Positions 17,268 through 26,438 of a DNA stretch of 64,000 nt are shown in pieces. The stretch spans positions 186,001-250,000 of the forward strand of contig JAEZLR010000045.1 in NCBI GenBank assembly GCA_023415205.1. Direction: 5' to 3'. The notes under the pieces were generated by a model. It worked only from the letters and a program-made list of their open reading frames with translations. It was not told the origin of the DNA and made no database searches. The first letter of the stretch is position 1, and each line of letters opens with the position of its first letter. Both the position numbers and the translations under genes were made by a program. The DNA comes from Bacillota bacterium (lineage in GTDB: Bacteria > Bacillota > Clostridia > DSM-8532).

Positions 17268-18611
17268 ATGTCAGCCAAAGAAAACATTATCTTTTTCTTT
17301 TCAGATCAGCAGCGCTTTGACACCTTGGGATGCAATGGACAGCCTCTCGACATCACCCCCAATCTGGACAATTTTGCCAAGGAGGGGATCAACTTCACAA
17401 GCTGCTTTACGCCACAGCCCGTATGCGGGCCCGCAAGGTCAGTGCTCCAATCGGGGCTGTATCCCACCCAGACAGGATGCTTTACCAATCGTATCTCCCT
17501 TCCTCTGGATACTAAAACCCTAGCCAACCACTTAACTGACGCAGGCTATAATGTTGCCTATGTTGGTAAATGGCACCTGGCCTCAGATAAGGACAAGAAC
17601 GACTACCGAACCAGTAGCGTGCCCCCTGAACGTCGCGGCGGATACAATGATTACTGGATGGTAGCTGACATGCTGGAGTTCACCTCCCATGGATACGGGG
17701 GCTATGTTTATGACAAGGATGGAAACAAGGTAGAGTTTGACGGCTACCGTTGTGACTGCATTACGGACTTGGCCCTGAATTACATACGCGACTACAAGGA
17801 TGAAAAGCCATTCTTCCTGATGATTTCCCATATAGAGCCCCATCATCAGAATGACCGCTTCTGTTATGAAGGCCCTTCTGGAAGCAAGGAAAAGTTTAAG
17901 GATTTTGTCAGGCCCGAGGACCTGGAGGAAGGGAAAGGGGATTGGCAGGAACACTATCCTGATTATTTAGGTTGCTGCCAATCATTGGATTACAATTTCG
18001 GCAGAGTGGTTCAAGCCCTCAAGGAGAAGGGAATCTATGACGACACCATGCTGATCTATACTTCTGATCATGGCAATCATTTCCGGACACTCGCCTACGA
18101 GAAATCACCCAATGGCGGAACCGATGATTATAAGCGCACCAGCTTTGAAAATACTATACATATACCGCTTCTGATTAAGGGAAGGGCATTTATGGGGGGT
18201 AAGGTCGAGAGTAAACTGGTAAGCCTTATTGATTTGCCAAAAACGATCATGGTAGCGGCTGGGTGCGATATTGAGGAATGGGTGCAGGGGGATGCACTCC
18301 AGAATATGTCTAATGATCCCAACTGGAAACAGGAGGTTTATGTGCAGATCAGCGAGTCCTATGTGGGCCGCGTTGTGCGCACTAACCGGTACAAGTATGT
18401 GGTGCATGCCCCCGGCCTCAATCCATGGGAGACCCTCACCACTGATGTTTGGCAGGAAAAGTATTTATTTGATTTGGAACAAGATCCGCTGGAAAAACAA
18501 AATCTGCTGAACCACCCTGATTTTACTGAAATAAAGGAAGATATGAAGGCTCGGCTCATCCGTTGTGCACAGATTGCCGGAGAGAATATAGTTTCAATAT
18601 TACCTGCATAG
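17268..18611 (+). CDS. Sulfatase (Cys-type, S1 family)
   Basis: A 447-residue arylsulfatase-superfamily enzyme. The metal-binding SDQQ (12-15), the formylglycine motif C53-G-P-A-R57 and the late DHGN metal motif (about 268-271) are all present, so it should be active after Cys is oxidised to formylglycine, in anaerobes by a radical-SAM maturase (not in this window). There is no signal peptide, so it acts in the cytoplasm on imported sulfate esters. I chose ATG 17268, which has GGAGG 10 nt upstream; ATG 17247 would add 7 residues. It leads an operon with a sugar ABC importer and two more sulfatases. Confidence 0.9.
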   Translation: MSAKENIIFFFSDQQRFDTLGCNGQPLDITPNLDNFAKEGINFTSCFTPQPVCGPARSVLQSGLYPTQTGCFTNRISLPLDTKTLANHLTDAGYNVAYVGKWHLASDKDKNDYRTSSVPPERRGGYNDYWMVADMLEFTSHGYGGYVYDKDGNKVEFDGYRCDCITDLALNYIRDYKDEKPFFLMISHIEPHHQNDRFCYEGPSGSKEKFKDFVRPEDLEEGKGDWQEHYPDYLGCCQSLDYNFGRVVQALKEKGIYDDTMLIYTSDHGNHFRTLAYEKSPNGGTDDYKRTSFENTIHIPLLIKGRAFMGGKVESKLVSLIDLPKTIMVAAGCDIEEWVQGDALQNMSNDPNWKQEVYVQISESYVGRVVRTNRYKYVVHAPGLNPWETLTTDVWQEKYLFDLEQDPLEKQNLLNHPDFTEIKEDMKARLIRCAQIAGENIVSILPA

Positions 18612-18649
18612 CAGGCAAAAAAATAAAAGGTATATGAAAGGGGATTCTT

Positions 18650-20023
18650 ATGAAACGCAGTATTCATGTAGTCATCAGTCTGTTATTGGTATTCATGCTC
18701 CTTATGTCAGGTTGTTCTTCAAATCAACCGTCTCCAAGCCCTTCAGCCAGTGCTAATCCCACGGCCTCTCCGGATGCCTCACAACCGGCTAAATCCGATG
18801 TTACCCTCACCTACTGGGCCGCACCTCTTGCCAGTAATGAACGGACCATAGAAGTATGGGACAGTGTCTTTAAGGGCCTGAAGGAAGAAACAGGCATCAG
18901 TGTTAAGATGGAAGTCGTACCGTGGGCCGATACAACCAAAAAGGTCACCACCGCCATAACCTCCGGTGTAGGGCCTGACATTATTGGTTGCGGTAACAAT
19001 ATGTCGGTTCAATTGTCTCCTACCGGAGCACTGCTTCCCTTAAACGCAGAGCGTATGGCTAAAATCGGTGGTGCCGATATCTTCTATCCCAATGTTACAG
19101 GTGAAGAAGGCAAAGACCCTGTGACCATTTCACTGAACAATGGCGTGCACCTTCTGGTATATAATGTGGAAGCCTATAAGAGCGTAGGACTTGAAACCAT
19201 CCCGGAAGATTGGGATACCTTTATCAAGGCCGCTCAGAAACTTACAAAGGACACCAACGGTGACGGAAAATTTGATGTTTACGGTTTTGGTATGTTCGGT
19301 AAGCCCACACAAAGCTGGAAGATGTTCTACAATCGCTTTGTACAGCATGGCGGCGAGCTTCTTGATTCCCAGGGTATTCCTGGATTCAATTCCCAAGCGG
19401 GTAAAGATACCCTTCAATTTATTGGTGATATGATCGCCAAGTATCAGATTGTTCCTCCAGTTGCGGCTGAATGGACTCAGGACGATATGAACAATGCGTT
19501 TATCAACGGCCAGATTTTTGCTGGAACCATTGACAATGAAACCATCGGTACCCTTAAAAAGTCTGCGATAAAGGATAACTTTATGATTGCGGAGCTACCC
19601 TACATCCTTCCTGGCAAGACTGACGGAACCCGCTGCAGTGGTCATACAGGCGGCTCCAATCTGGGTATTTTCAGCAAGACCAAATACGAAGAAGAGTGTC
19701 TTAAGTTCCTGGCCTATGTATCCCGTCCTGAAATCAGTGAAAAAGTATGTAGCGAGTTCGGTGTTCTTTCAGCAGTCAAGGCTGTTTACGAAGGTAAAGA
19801 GCTGGACCCCCTGACAAAGGTACAGATTGATGTTACCAATCGTGCGGCAGTGACCATGCCCTTGAGACCTTACTTCCTGCCCAGCATTAATGCTACAGCA
19901 ACAACCGTACAGAATGTGATGTTTGCAGCAGCAACCAATTCCCTGACTTCACAGCTTATTGAAGATGAGCTTGTAAAGCTTGACGGCGAAGTCAGAAGCA
20001 AGGTTCAAGCAGCAGCTAAATAG
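18650..20023 (+). CDS. Sugar ABC transporter solute-binding lipoprotein
   Basis: A 457-residue family 1 solute-binding protein with lipobox MSGC (Cys22), a Ser/Pro-rich linker to about residue 46 and then the binding lobes (TYWAAPLASNERTIEVWD, then TTAITSGVGPDIIGCG). It is the surface receptor of the second importer. ATG 18650 follows AAAGGGG. It sits between a sulfatase and the two permeases, which implies that the ligand is a sulfated mono- or disaccharide. A terminator-like hairpin follows it, as with the binding protein of the first importer. Confidence 0.9.
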   Translation: MKRSIHVVISLLLVFMLLMSGCSSNQPSPSPSASANPTASPDASQPAKSDVTLTYWAAPLASNERTIEVWDSVFKGLKEETGISVKMEVVPWADTTKKVTTAITSGVGPDIIGCGNNMSVQLSPTGALLPLNAERMAKIGGADIFYPNVTGEEGKDPVTISLNNGVHLLVYNVEAYKSVGLETIPEDWDTFIKAAQKLTKDTNGDGKFDVYGFGMFGKPTQSWKMFYNRFVQHGGELLDSQGIPGFNSQAGKDTLQFIGDMIAKYQIVPPVAAEWTQDDMNNAFINGQIFAGTIDNETIGTLKKSAIKDNFMIAELPYILPGKTDGTRCSGHTGGSNLGIFSKTKYEEECLKFLAYVSRPEISEKVCSEFGVLSAVKAVYEGKELDPLTKVQIDVTNRAAVTMPLRPYFLPSINATATTVQNVMFAAATNSLTSQLIEDELVKLDGEVRSKVQAAAK

Positions 20024-20047
20024 TAAAACCTATACTCACCTTCTTAT

Positions 20048-20080
20048 GGGCTCTCCTCTTAAAAGGAGAGCCCGCCTTTT
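20048..20080 (+). terminator. Hairpin after second solute-binding protein
   Basis: A 10-bp stem GGGCTCTCCT (20048-20057) with AGGAGAGCCC (20064-20073), followed by GCCTTTT. It is probably a partial terminator that keeps binding-protein mRNA more abundant than permease mRNA. Confidence 0.75.
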
Positions 20081-20106
20081 AAAGACAAAGTTATGGAGGT
20101 AGCGCC

Positions 20107-21033
20107 ATGAAAACACAGTTGTTAACGCAACATCAGAAGAAGATGCGCTTTGTCTATATGATCATTATTCCAGCATTGTTTCTGGAATTGTTCATTCATA
20201 TCATCCCTATGATCCTGGGAGCAGTTGTTTCGATGAAAGCGGTTAATATCAATACTCTATCCGATTGGTTAAAAGCACCGTTTGTCGGTTTCGCCAATTA
20301 TGCAGAATTTCTGAAGCCGGACTCAGTTCTGGCTGAAAAGTTCCAAGCTTCGGCCTTAACCACCCTCAAATACGGGGTCACGGCCAAGTTCTTCCATTTT
20401 GGACTTGGGCTTTGGGGAGCCCTAATCCTTAATCGCGAATTTAAAGGCAGAAGCCTGTTCAGAACCATATTTATGATACCCTATGCCATTCCCATCTTTA
20501 TTTCGGGTATCTCATGGAAATTTATGTTTCAGAAGGAATGGGGACTCATCAACTACATCCTTGTTGATAAACTCCATTGGCTTGCAGAAAAACCCTTCTG
20601 GCTGGTGGGTGACAATGCCCTATGGGCAGTGGTAACCGCCCAGGTCTGGAGGGGCTGGTCCTTTCATTTTATCATGATTCTTGCTGGCCTTCAGACGATA
20701 TCCAAGGATCAGTATGAGGCCGTAGAAATAGATGGTGGAAACGCTTGGCATAAATTCCGTCATGTAACCTTTGTAGGACTTCAACCGGTATTGACAACGC
20801 TTCTTGTTGTCAACGGCATGAAGATTCTTAATGAGTTTGAAACCACCTTTGTTATGTTAAGCGAACGTCCCCCTGCAAGTGCCAATATCATGAGCGTCAA
20901 TGTCTATGATCAGGCGTTCAATAACTGGAATTTTGGTCTTGCATCAGCCAATTCCCTGGCGTGGGTGCTGGCCATTGTCGCCCTATCCTTGATTATGATG
21001 AAATTCTTGATGCCAAAGGAGGAGACGAATTAA
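20107..21033 (+). CDS. Sugar ABC transporter permease (MalF/UgpA-like)
   Basis: A 308-residue membrane protein with six helices. The EAA loop is visible as QYEAVEIDGGNAWHKFRHV (about 199-217; Glu and Gly conserved) and is somewhat divergent from the usual EAAxxDG. It pairs with the next gene, whose start directly abuts its stop codon (21033/21034). It moves the ligand of the lipoprotein encoded at 18650 across the membrane; the ATPase must come from elsewhere. The SD TGGAGG lies before ATG 20107. Confidence 0.87.
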   Translation: MKTQLLTQHQKKMRFVYMIIIPALFLELFIHIIPMILGAVVSMKAVNINTLSDWLKAPFVGFANYAEFLKPDSVLAEKFQASALTTLKYGVTAKFFHFGLGLWGALILNREFKGRSLFRTIFMIPYAIPIFISGISWKFMFQKEWGLINYILVDKLHWLAEKPFWLVGDNALWAVVTAQVWRGWSFHFIMILAGLQTISKDQYEAVEIDGGNAWHKFRHVTFVGLQPVLTTLLVVNGMKILNEFETTFVMLSERPPASANIMSVNVYDQAFNNWNFGLASANSLAWVLAIVALSLIMMKFLMPKEETN

Positions 21034-21900
21034 ATGAGAAAAAAATCAAGATTTAAACTCAGCAAATTACTCTACAAAATTTTCTTTGTCTTCAGCCTGG
21101 CTGTACTCAGTACTTATGTCTTACTACCGATAGTGAATATGGCCATTGCCTCTGTTAAGCCGTTGGATGAAATTCAGATCATCAGTGATTCTATCCTTCC
21201 TAAGACCTTTGACTTCGGCTCTTATTCGAGAATGTGGAAGACGGTTCCCTTGATCAAATACATCACCAATACCTTTATTGTGGTGAGTATTTCAACCCTC
21301 CTGTCAGTGACGGTGTCGGTATTTGTGGGCTATATTCTCCATCGCTTTAAATTCCGGGGAAACAAAGCCTTTGGGAAAATGCTGATTTTTGCACAGATGC
21401 TTCCTGGAATTCTCTTTTTACTCCCGCTTTATATGCTCTTTATACTTATCATGCAGAAGACGGGTATTCAACTGGTAGGGACCTATCAGGGACTCATCAT
21501 AACGTATATGACTTTTTCCCTTCCCTTTTCCATTTGGATGATGAGAAGCTATTACCAATCCATCCCTATTGAATTGGATGAAGCGGCTACCATTGACGGC
21601 TGCGGTCATTTCAGAACCCTCGTCAGTATTATCTTGCCGGTAGCCAAGCCCGGTGTGATCGGTGTGAGTATTTACTCGTTTATGGTGGGCTGGGAGGAAA
21701 TCATGTTCGCCAGTGTTTTGACCAGCGACGCTACCCAGACCATTTCTGTGGGTCTTAGAAACTACCAGTCGGCCCAGGTGGTCTACTGGAATGAAATGAT
21801 GGCGGCGGCCCTAACGGTAACGGTTCCGGTAGTCATCGGGTTCCTGTTCTTGCAAAAGTACCTCATCCAAGGATTGACCGCAGGAAGTGTAAAAGGCTAA
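21034..21900 (+). CDS. Sugar ABC transporter permease (MalG/UgpE-like)
   Basis: A 288-residue membrane protein with the EAA motif LDEAATIDGCGHFRTL (about 179-194) and the family C-terminus LIQGLTAGSVKG. It forms the permease heterodimer with the preceding gene. Its ATG follows the previous stop without a gap, and the SD AAAGGAGG lies inside the upstream gene, so the two are coupled. The next sulfatase gene starts 16 bp later, which supports a single operon. Confidence 0.89.
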   Translation: MRKKSRFKLSKLLYKIFFVFSLAVLSTYVLLPIVNMAIASVKPLDEIQIISDSILPKTFDFGSYSRMWKTVPLIKYITNTFIVVSISTLLSVTVSVFVGYILHRFKFRGNKAFGKMLIFAQMLPGILFLLPLYMLFILIMQKTGIQLVGTYQGLIITYMTFSLPFSIWMMRSYYQSIPIELDEAATIDGCGHFRTLVSIILPVAKPGVIGVSIYSFMVGWEEIMFASVLTSDATQTISVGLRNYQSAQVVYWNEMMAAALTVTVPVVIGFLFLQKYLIQGLTAGSVKG

Positions 21901-21916
21901 TCAGGAGGAAGATAGC

Positions 21917-23305
21917 ATGCCAATGTATAGTGATAGTCCAACAAAAAATAAAAGACCCAATGTGATATGGATTCTTTCGGATCAACATCGTGCCCAAGCC
22001 ACAGGCTATAGGGGGGACTGTAATGCCAGAACTCCCAATATGGATCGCCTGGCAACTACGGGAGCCAATTTTATCAATGCGTATTCAGGTTATCCCCTTT
22101 GCTGCCCCTTCCGTGGCTCCCTTTTGACCAGCGTCTATCCCAACAAATGCGTACCCGGCCATGAGTACGCTCTTCCTGAGGGCATGAGAACCATTGCCGA
22201 TTGCTTCAACAGCGAGGGCTATGATACCTTTTATCTGGGCAAATGGCATCTGGACGGAGCAAAAGAAAAGGATGTCCCCACCAATGTACATATTGTCCCC
22301 CCAAACCGCAGAGGCGGGTTTAAAAAGTGGGTGGGTTATGAAAACAATAACAGCCAATATGATTGCTGGATGCATGGTCACAAGGATGAACAGGAGGTTC
22401 CTCTTTTCCGGGTGAAGGGCTATGAAACCGATGCTCTGACCGACCTGTTCATTGATTACCTGGATGAAAAACATGAAACCCATGAGCCCTTTTTTGCCGT
22501 CCTGTCGGTTCAGCCCCCTCATGAGCCTCATGTGGCACCACCGGAATACATGGGCAAATACAATCCGGCGGAGATCAAGCTCCGACCTAATGTTCCCAGC
22601 TCTGACAAGCTGGTAGCCAAGGTAAGGAGGGATCTTGCGGGTTACTATGCCCAAATTGAAAACTTTGATTATAATGTGGGGCGGATTCTTAAGCACCTGA
22701 TTGATTCGGGAGATTATTTTAACACCCATATTATAATCATGAGTGATCATGGGGATTGCCATGGCTCCAATGGACATCTGAGAAAGAATATCCCCTTCGA
22801 GGAAGCCATTCGGATTCCCTTCATCATCAGTGGAGAGGTTCCTGCGCCCTACAACTTTGACGGCCGCTTAAGCGGAGATATCGACGAGGCTCTCATCAAT
22901 CATGTGGATATCGCACCGACCACACTAGGGCTGTGTGGTATTGAAAAGCCCCAGTGGATGGAGGGAACGGATTATTCAGGATATCGCCTGGAATGGCGTA
23001 AAAAGCCTGAGGATAAGCCGGACTCGGTTTATCTGCAATCCATTGTACCCACCCTCCATGGCAATGGTGCTGATCGCCCCTGGCGGGGAATTGTCACCCG
23101 GGATGGGTGGAAGTATGCCTGCTTTGAGGAAATGCCCTGGCTGATGTTTAATCTCAATGAGGATCCCTATGAAATGGTGAATCTTGCACTGGAGCCCCCT
23201 TACCTGACCAAGCGTGCGGAATTGCACCAAAAGCTACAACAATGGATTGATCGCACTAAGGATGACTTTAAATTGCCGGTGATAAGGACAACGCGTAATT
23301 TGTAG
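21917..23305 (+). CDS. Sulfatase (Cys-type)
   Basis: A 462-residue sulfatase-superfamily hydrolase with SDQH (21-24), formylglycine motif C62-C-P-F-R66 followed by GSLLTS, HPPH-like VQPPHEPH (about 200-207) and the late MSDHGD metal site (about 275-280). The doubled Cys before Pro is unusual but leaves the CxPxR pattern intact. There is no signal peptide. The SD is TCAGGAGGAAG. It is probably a cytoplasmic glycan sulfatase acting on what the upstream importer brings in. Phosphonate monoester hydrolase is an alternative within this superfamily. Confidence 0.88.
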   Translation: MPMYSDSPTKNKRPNVIWILSDQHRAQATGYRGDCNARTPNMDRLATTGANFINAYSGYPLCCPFRGSLLTSVYPNKCVPGHEYALPEGMRTIADCFNSEGYDTFYLGKWHLDGAKEKDVPTNVHIVPPNRRGGFKKWVGYENNNSQYDCWMHGHKDEQEVPLFRVKGYETDALTDLFIDYLDEKHETHEPFFAVLSVQPPHEPHVAPPEYMGKYNPAEIKLRPNVPSSDKLVAKVRRDLAGYYAQIENFDYNVGRILKHLIDSGDYFNTHIIIMSDHGDCHGSNGHLRKNIPFEEAIRIPFIISGEVPAPYNFDGRLSGDIDEALINHVDIAPTTLGLCGIEKPQWMEGTDYSGYRLEWRKKPEDKPDSVYLQSIVPTLHGNGADRPWRGIVTRDGWKYACFEEMPWLMFNLNEDPYEMVNLALEPPYLTKRAELHQKLQQWIDRTKDDFKLPVIRTTRNL

Positions 23306-23316
23306 GAGGTGACGCT

Positions 23317-24783
23317 ATGAGAACCATTCTGGTCTTTTTTGATTCTCTCAACCGGAGAATGCTTTCCCCCTATGGCTGTGATTGGATCAAAACACCCAAT
23401 TTTGACCGTTTGGCCAGATGCAGCGTAACCTTTGATTCCTCCTTTGTGGGCAGCATGCCCTGCATGCCGGCCAGAAGGGATCTCCATACCGGGCGCATAA
23501 ACTTCCTCCATCGAAGCTGGGGGCCTATGGAGCCCTATGATCAGTCGATGATCACGCTCTTGAAGCAGCAGGGGGTTTACACCCATTTGATCAGCGATCA
23601 TATGCATTACTGGGAGGAGGGGGGAGCCAATTACCATACCAAGTATAACTCCTGGGAGATTGTCCGCGGACAGGAGGGGGATCTCTGGAAAGCCCATGTG
23701 GGTCAATTCCCTGACACCTCCCATATGCTCGGGCGTAAGGATGAATACCGGGCCCGTGAGTTGGTCAACCGCCTTTATATGAAGGAGCCGGAGGATTATC
23801 CCCTTAGCCAAGTGTTCACGTTGGGTCTAAAGTTCCTAGAACAAAATGTGGAACAGGACAACTGGTTGCTCCAAATTGAATCCTTTGATCCCCATGAGCC
23901 TTTTCATTCCCATGAAAAGTACAAGAGAATGTACCCGGATGACTATGAAGGCGACGAGTTTGACTGGCCCGATTATACGCGGGTCACAGAGACCCCACAG
24001 CAGGTAAATCATGCTAGAATGCGGTATGCATCATTGGTGACTGCCTGCGACGAACATCTGGGCAAGGTTCTTAATTTTATGGACGACCATGACATGTGGA
24101 AAGACACCCTCTTGGTGGTATGCACCGATCATGGCTATCTGCTGGGTGAACACGGGTGGTGGGCCAAGAATCGTCAACCTCTATACAATGAGATTGCCCA
24201 TACCCCCTTCTTTATATGGGATCCCCGGTGCAAAGTACGGAATGAACGGCGTAATCAGCTAGTTCAGCTTATCGACATTGCGCCCACCCTGCTGGAGGCT
24301 TATCATATTCCTGTCCCTGAGGTCATGGAGGGAGTTTCTCTGTACGACTGTCTTTGCAATAATGGAGAAACAAGAGAAGGGGCCCTATTTGGAGTTCATG
24401 GCTGTCATGTTAATGTGACCGATGGGCGATGGATATATATGCGGGCACCCCTCGAAGGAAATGAGCCCCTTTACGACTATACCCTGATGCCGTCCAATAT
24501 GAAAAGCCCCTTCCCCATTGAGCGCATGCTAAGGGCAGAGATGGCGGCTCCCTACTCTTTTACACAGGGAATGCCGCTTTTGAAGATACCGGCTAAGCTT
24601 TGGGCCCCCATGGATTTTAATGAATATGGAAATCTCCTCTTTGATCTTAAGGAGGACCCGGAACAGCTTCATCCCTCTAATGATCCTGTGGCGGAGCAGC
24701 AAATGATTGATCTTATGACAAGGCTCATGAAGCATAATGATTGTCCTGTAGAGCAATTTACCAGGCTAGGCCTGACAAATTGA
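23317..24783 (+). CDS. Sulfatase (Cys-type)
   Basis: A 488-residue sulfatase-family protein starting 11 bp after the previous sulfatase, with GTAGGAGGTG as SD. The N-terminal metal site is shortened to FFDSLNRR (residues 7-14), the FGly motif is C49-M-P-A-R53 and the late metal site is CTDHGY (about 268-273), followed by LLGEHGWW. The GEHG arrangement resembles COG3119 sulfatases of heparan or choline-sulfate type. There is no signal peptide. It is the last gene of the operon, ending at a strong terminator. Its substrate position specificity cannot be read from the sequence. Confidence 0.88.
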   Translation: MRTILVFFDSLNRRMLSPYGCDWIKTPNFDRLARCSVTFDSSFVGSMPCMPARRDLHTGRINFLHRSWGPMEPYDQSMITLLKQQGVYTHLISDHMHYWEEGGANYHTKYNSWEIVRGQEGDLWKAHVGQFPDTSHMLGRKDEYRARELVNRLYMKEPEDYPLSQVFTLGLKFLEQNVEQDNWLLQIESFDPHEPFHSHEKYKRMYPDDYEGDEFDWPDYTRVTETPQQVNHARMRYASLVTACDEHLGKVLNFMDDHDMWKDTLLVVCTDHGYLLGEHGWWAKNRQPLYNEIAHTPFFIWDPRCKVRNERRNQLVQLIDIAPTLLEAYHIPVPEVMEGVSLYDCLCNNGETREGALFGVHGCHVNVTDGRWIYMRAPLEGNEPLYDYTLMPSNMKSPFPIERMLRAEMAAPYSFTQGMPLLKIPAKLWAPMDFNEYGNLLFDLKEDPEQLHPSNDPVAEQQMIDLMTRLMKHNDCPVEQFTRLGLTN

Positions 24784-24797
24784 TTTCGCTCTGAGTG

Positions 24798-24856
24798 AAA
24801 GGGAGTGTCTGTGGCAAGGCGAGCCGTCGCCCTTGAGCAGACACTCTCCCTTTTTA
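24798..24856. terminator. Bidirectional terminator after sulfatase operon
   Basis: AAAGGGAGTGTCTG (24798-24811) pairs with 24838-24851 (CAGACACTCTCCC plus T), a long internal part adds further pairing, and TTTTT follows. It lies between the convergent sulfatase and nagA-like genes. Confidence 0.8.
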
Positions 24857-24941
24857 TTCCTCGTCATCTGCAAGATCAAGGAGGATGCTTCATGGTTAAG
24901 GACATGCCTACAAAAAACCATGGCTTTAGGGTGATGGCTGC

Positions 24942-26105
24942 TCACCGGGAAAAGCCGCTTTTTGCATAAACCCATTGCCCCCGAACCAGTGTGGCTTCTA
25001 CCGAAAGATCCTTGTTCAAGATCACCAGGTCGCCATCCTTCCCCGGTTCTATGGAGCCTTTGGTACTATCCAACCCCAAAAGTTTTGCCGGATTGGAGGT
25101 TAATAAGGGGATGATTTCCTCCAGCCCTTTTCCGGTAAAAGCCTTTAGATTATTAAGAGCCTCAACCATAGTCAGGGTGCTGCCGGCACGCATTCCGTCG
25201 CTGACCAGCCGCGCATCGCCATTGATGACCTCAATGGCATTGGCCCCAAGAACATATTGACCATCCGCAAGACCGGCTGCCATAATGCTGTCGGTTACGG
25301 CTATGACACGTTCAGAACCCTTAATTTTGAGGAGCAGACGGACCATGCCCGGATGGAGGTGCCTACCGTCACAGATGGCCTCACAGTAGATGTCGCTTTC
25401 GAGTACGGCCCCGCTGATGGCGGGTGCATGCTGATGCATCCATTTCATGGCGTTGAAGGTATGGGTGGCGCAACGGGCACCATTTCGTATACAGCCCATA
25501 GCGGTGTCATAATCTGCTCCCGAATGGCCAATGGCCACTACGATGCCCAGTTGGATGATTTTTTGGATCATTTCGGGAATTCCCTCAACCTCAGGGGAGA
25601 CGGTAATATATTTTATCCTGCCGTCGGCAGCCTGTTGATACTTTTGCAGGAGGGGCCAGTCTGATTTCATGAGAAGATGCTCGGCCATGGCTCCTTTATA
25701 CTGTGGCGCAAGGAACGGTCCTTCCAGGTGGATACCCAGCACCTGGGCCCCCGGTTCAGGTTGATCCATGGCTTGGCTGATGCTGCGAATGCACTGAAGG
25801 GTGTTTTCTTCACTATCGGTAACGATGGAAGCCAGCCAGCCGGTACAGCCCTGGGAGGCAAAGAAGCGGCTGACAGTATGAATGTCCTGGCTGGAGGCAT
25901 GGTTAATATCCACCCCCACAGCACCGTGAGTATGGATGTCGATAAATCCTGGAACAATATAATTACCGGCAGCGTCTATTTCCTCAAACCCATTGTTGTT
26001 AGCAGTTTCTGTCAGGGATATTATCCTACCGTCCTTAATGGTGATAGGGCTATGGCTGAAGGTACCATGGTGATATACCAGGCCGTTTTTTACAAATAGA
26101 TTCAT
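24942..26105 (-). CDS. nagA: NagA-like amidohydrolase (N-acetylglucosamine-6-phosphate deacetylase family)
   Basis: A 387-residue amidohydrolase. Metal and catalytic residues of NagA are present: HTH (58-60), HLEGP (Glu128), GHSGA (His194), THTFNAM (His215) and TDS (Asp272). It would remove the acetyl group from an N-acetylated amino sugar. The highly conserved HREPG loop, whose Arg binds the 6-phosphate from the neighbouring subunit, reads HQHAPA (224-229). The true substrate may therefore lack the phosphate. I chose ATG 26105 with AAAGGGG upstream. It is divergent from an aldolase gene across a region with CAAACGTTTG operators. Confidence 0.82.
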   Translation of the reverse strand: MNLFVKNGLVYHHGTFSHSPITIKDGRIISLTETANNNGFEEIDAAGNYIVPGFIDIHTHGAVGVDINHASSQDIHTVSRFFASQGCTGWLASIVTDSEENTLQCIRSISQAMDQPEPGAQVLGIHLEGPFLAPQYKGAMAEHLLMKSDWPLLQKYQQAADGRIKYITVSPEVEGIPEMIQKIIQLGIVVAIGHSGADYDTAMGCIRNGARCATHTFNAMKWMHQHAPAISGAVLESDIYCEAICDGRHLHPGMVRLLLKIKGSERVIAVTDSIMAAGLADGQYVLGANAIEVINGDARLVSDGMRAGSTLTMVEALNNLKAFTGKGLEEIIPLLTSNPAKLLGLDSTKGSIEPGKDGDLVILNKDLSVEATLVRGQWVYAKSGFSR

Positions 26106-26233
26106 TCCTGTAACCCCTTTCATAGATCTTTAAGTTAGTGTCAAAAGGATGAAAACCGTTATGGGCTTATTCTCCCAGCCTTTTTCTTTTTTTATTATAC
26201 CATGGCAGATTTTAAAGATGCGGCAGACTAAGC

Positions 26234-26245
26234 TCAAACGTTTGA
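26234..26245. promoter_or_regulatory. Perfect TCAAACGTTTGA operator
   Basis: A 12-bp perfect palindrome typical of LacI-family sites, in the divergent nagA/aldolase region. A related box (GAACGTTTGC, 26305-26314) lies 69 bp away centre to centre, almost the spacing seen at the lacI/pfk region. Confidence 0.7.
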
Positions 26246-26304
26246 CCCTATAGAGAAGTTTTTGAACGGAGGGAGCCCCTAAAGATTAGAGACACATGAA
26301 GGGG

Positions 26305-26314
26305 GAACGTTTGC
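26305..26314. promoter_or_regulatory. Imperfect AACGTTTG operator box
   Basis: GAACGTTTGC keeps the AACGTTTG core of the CAAACGTTTG operator and lies 11 bp before the -35 of the aldolase promoter. Confidence 0.45.
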
Positions 26315-26325
26315 CTAAATCAAGC

Positions 26326-26354
26326 GTGACTTTAAATGAAAGGAAAACTATAAT
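26326..26354 (+). promoter_or_regulatory. Promoter of class II aldolase gene
   Basis: GTGACT (26326-26331), a 17-bp spacer and TATAAT (26349-26354). Confidence 0.65.
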
Positions 26355-26438
26355 TAAATTGAGGTTCAATCTTTAAGAACCGCTTCAATACCTGTTTTTG
26401 GGCCATAATAACTAAGTGATGATTTAAGAGGTGGGAAT

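Larger units (their letters stand above)
26106..26438. other. Divergent control region, nagA-like / aldolase
   Basis: About 330 bp without a gene. It holds a perfect operator palindrome at 26234-26245, a half-perfect copy at 26305-26314 and a promoter for the aldolase at 26326-26354. A possible minus-strand -10 (TATAAT, 26199-26194) for nagA lacks a good -35. Confidence 0.65.

Noticed and set aside
22085..22777. Antisense open frame of 230 codons opposite a sulfatase
   Set aside because: The sulfatase frame has all family motifs; the antisense product has no recognisable features.
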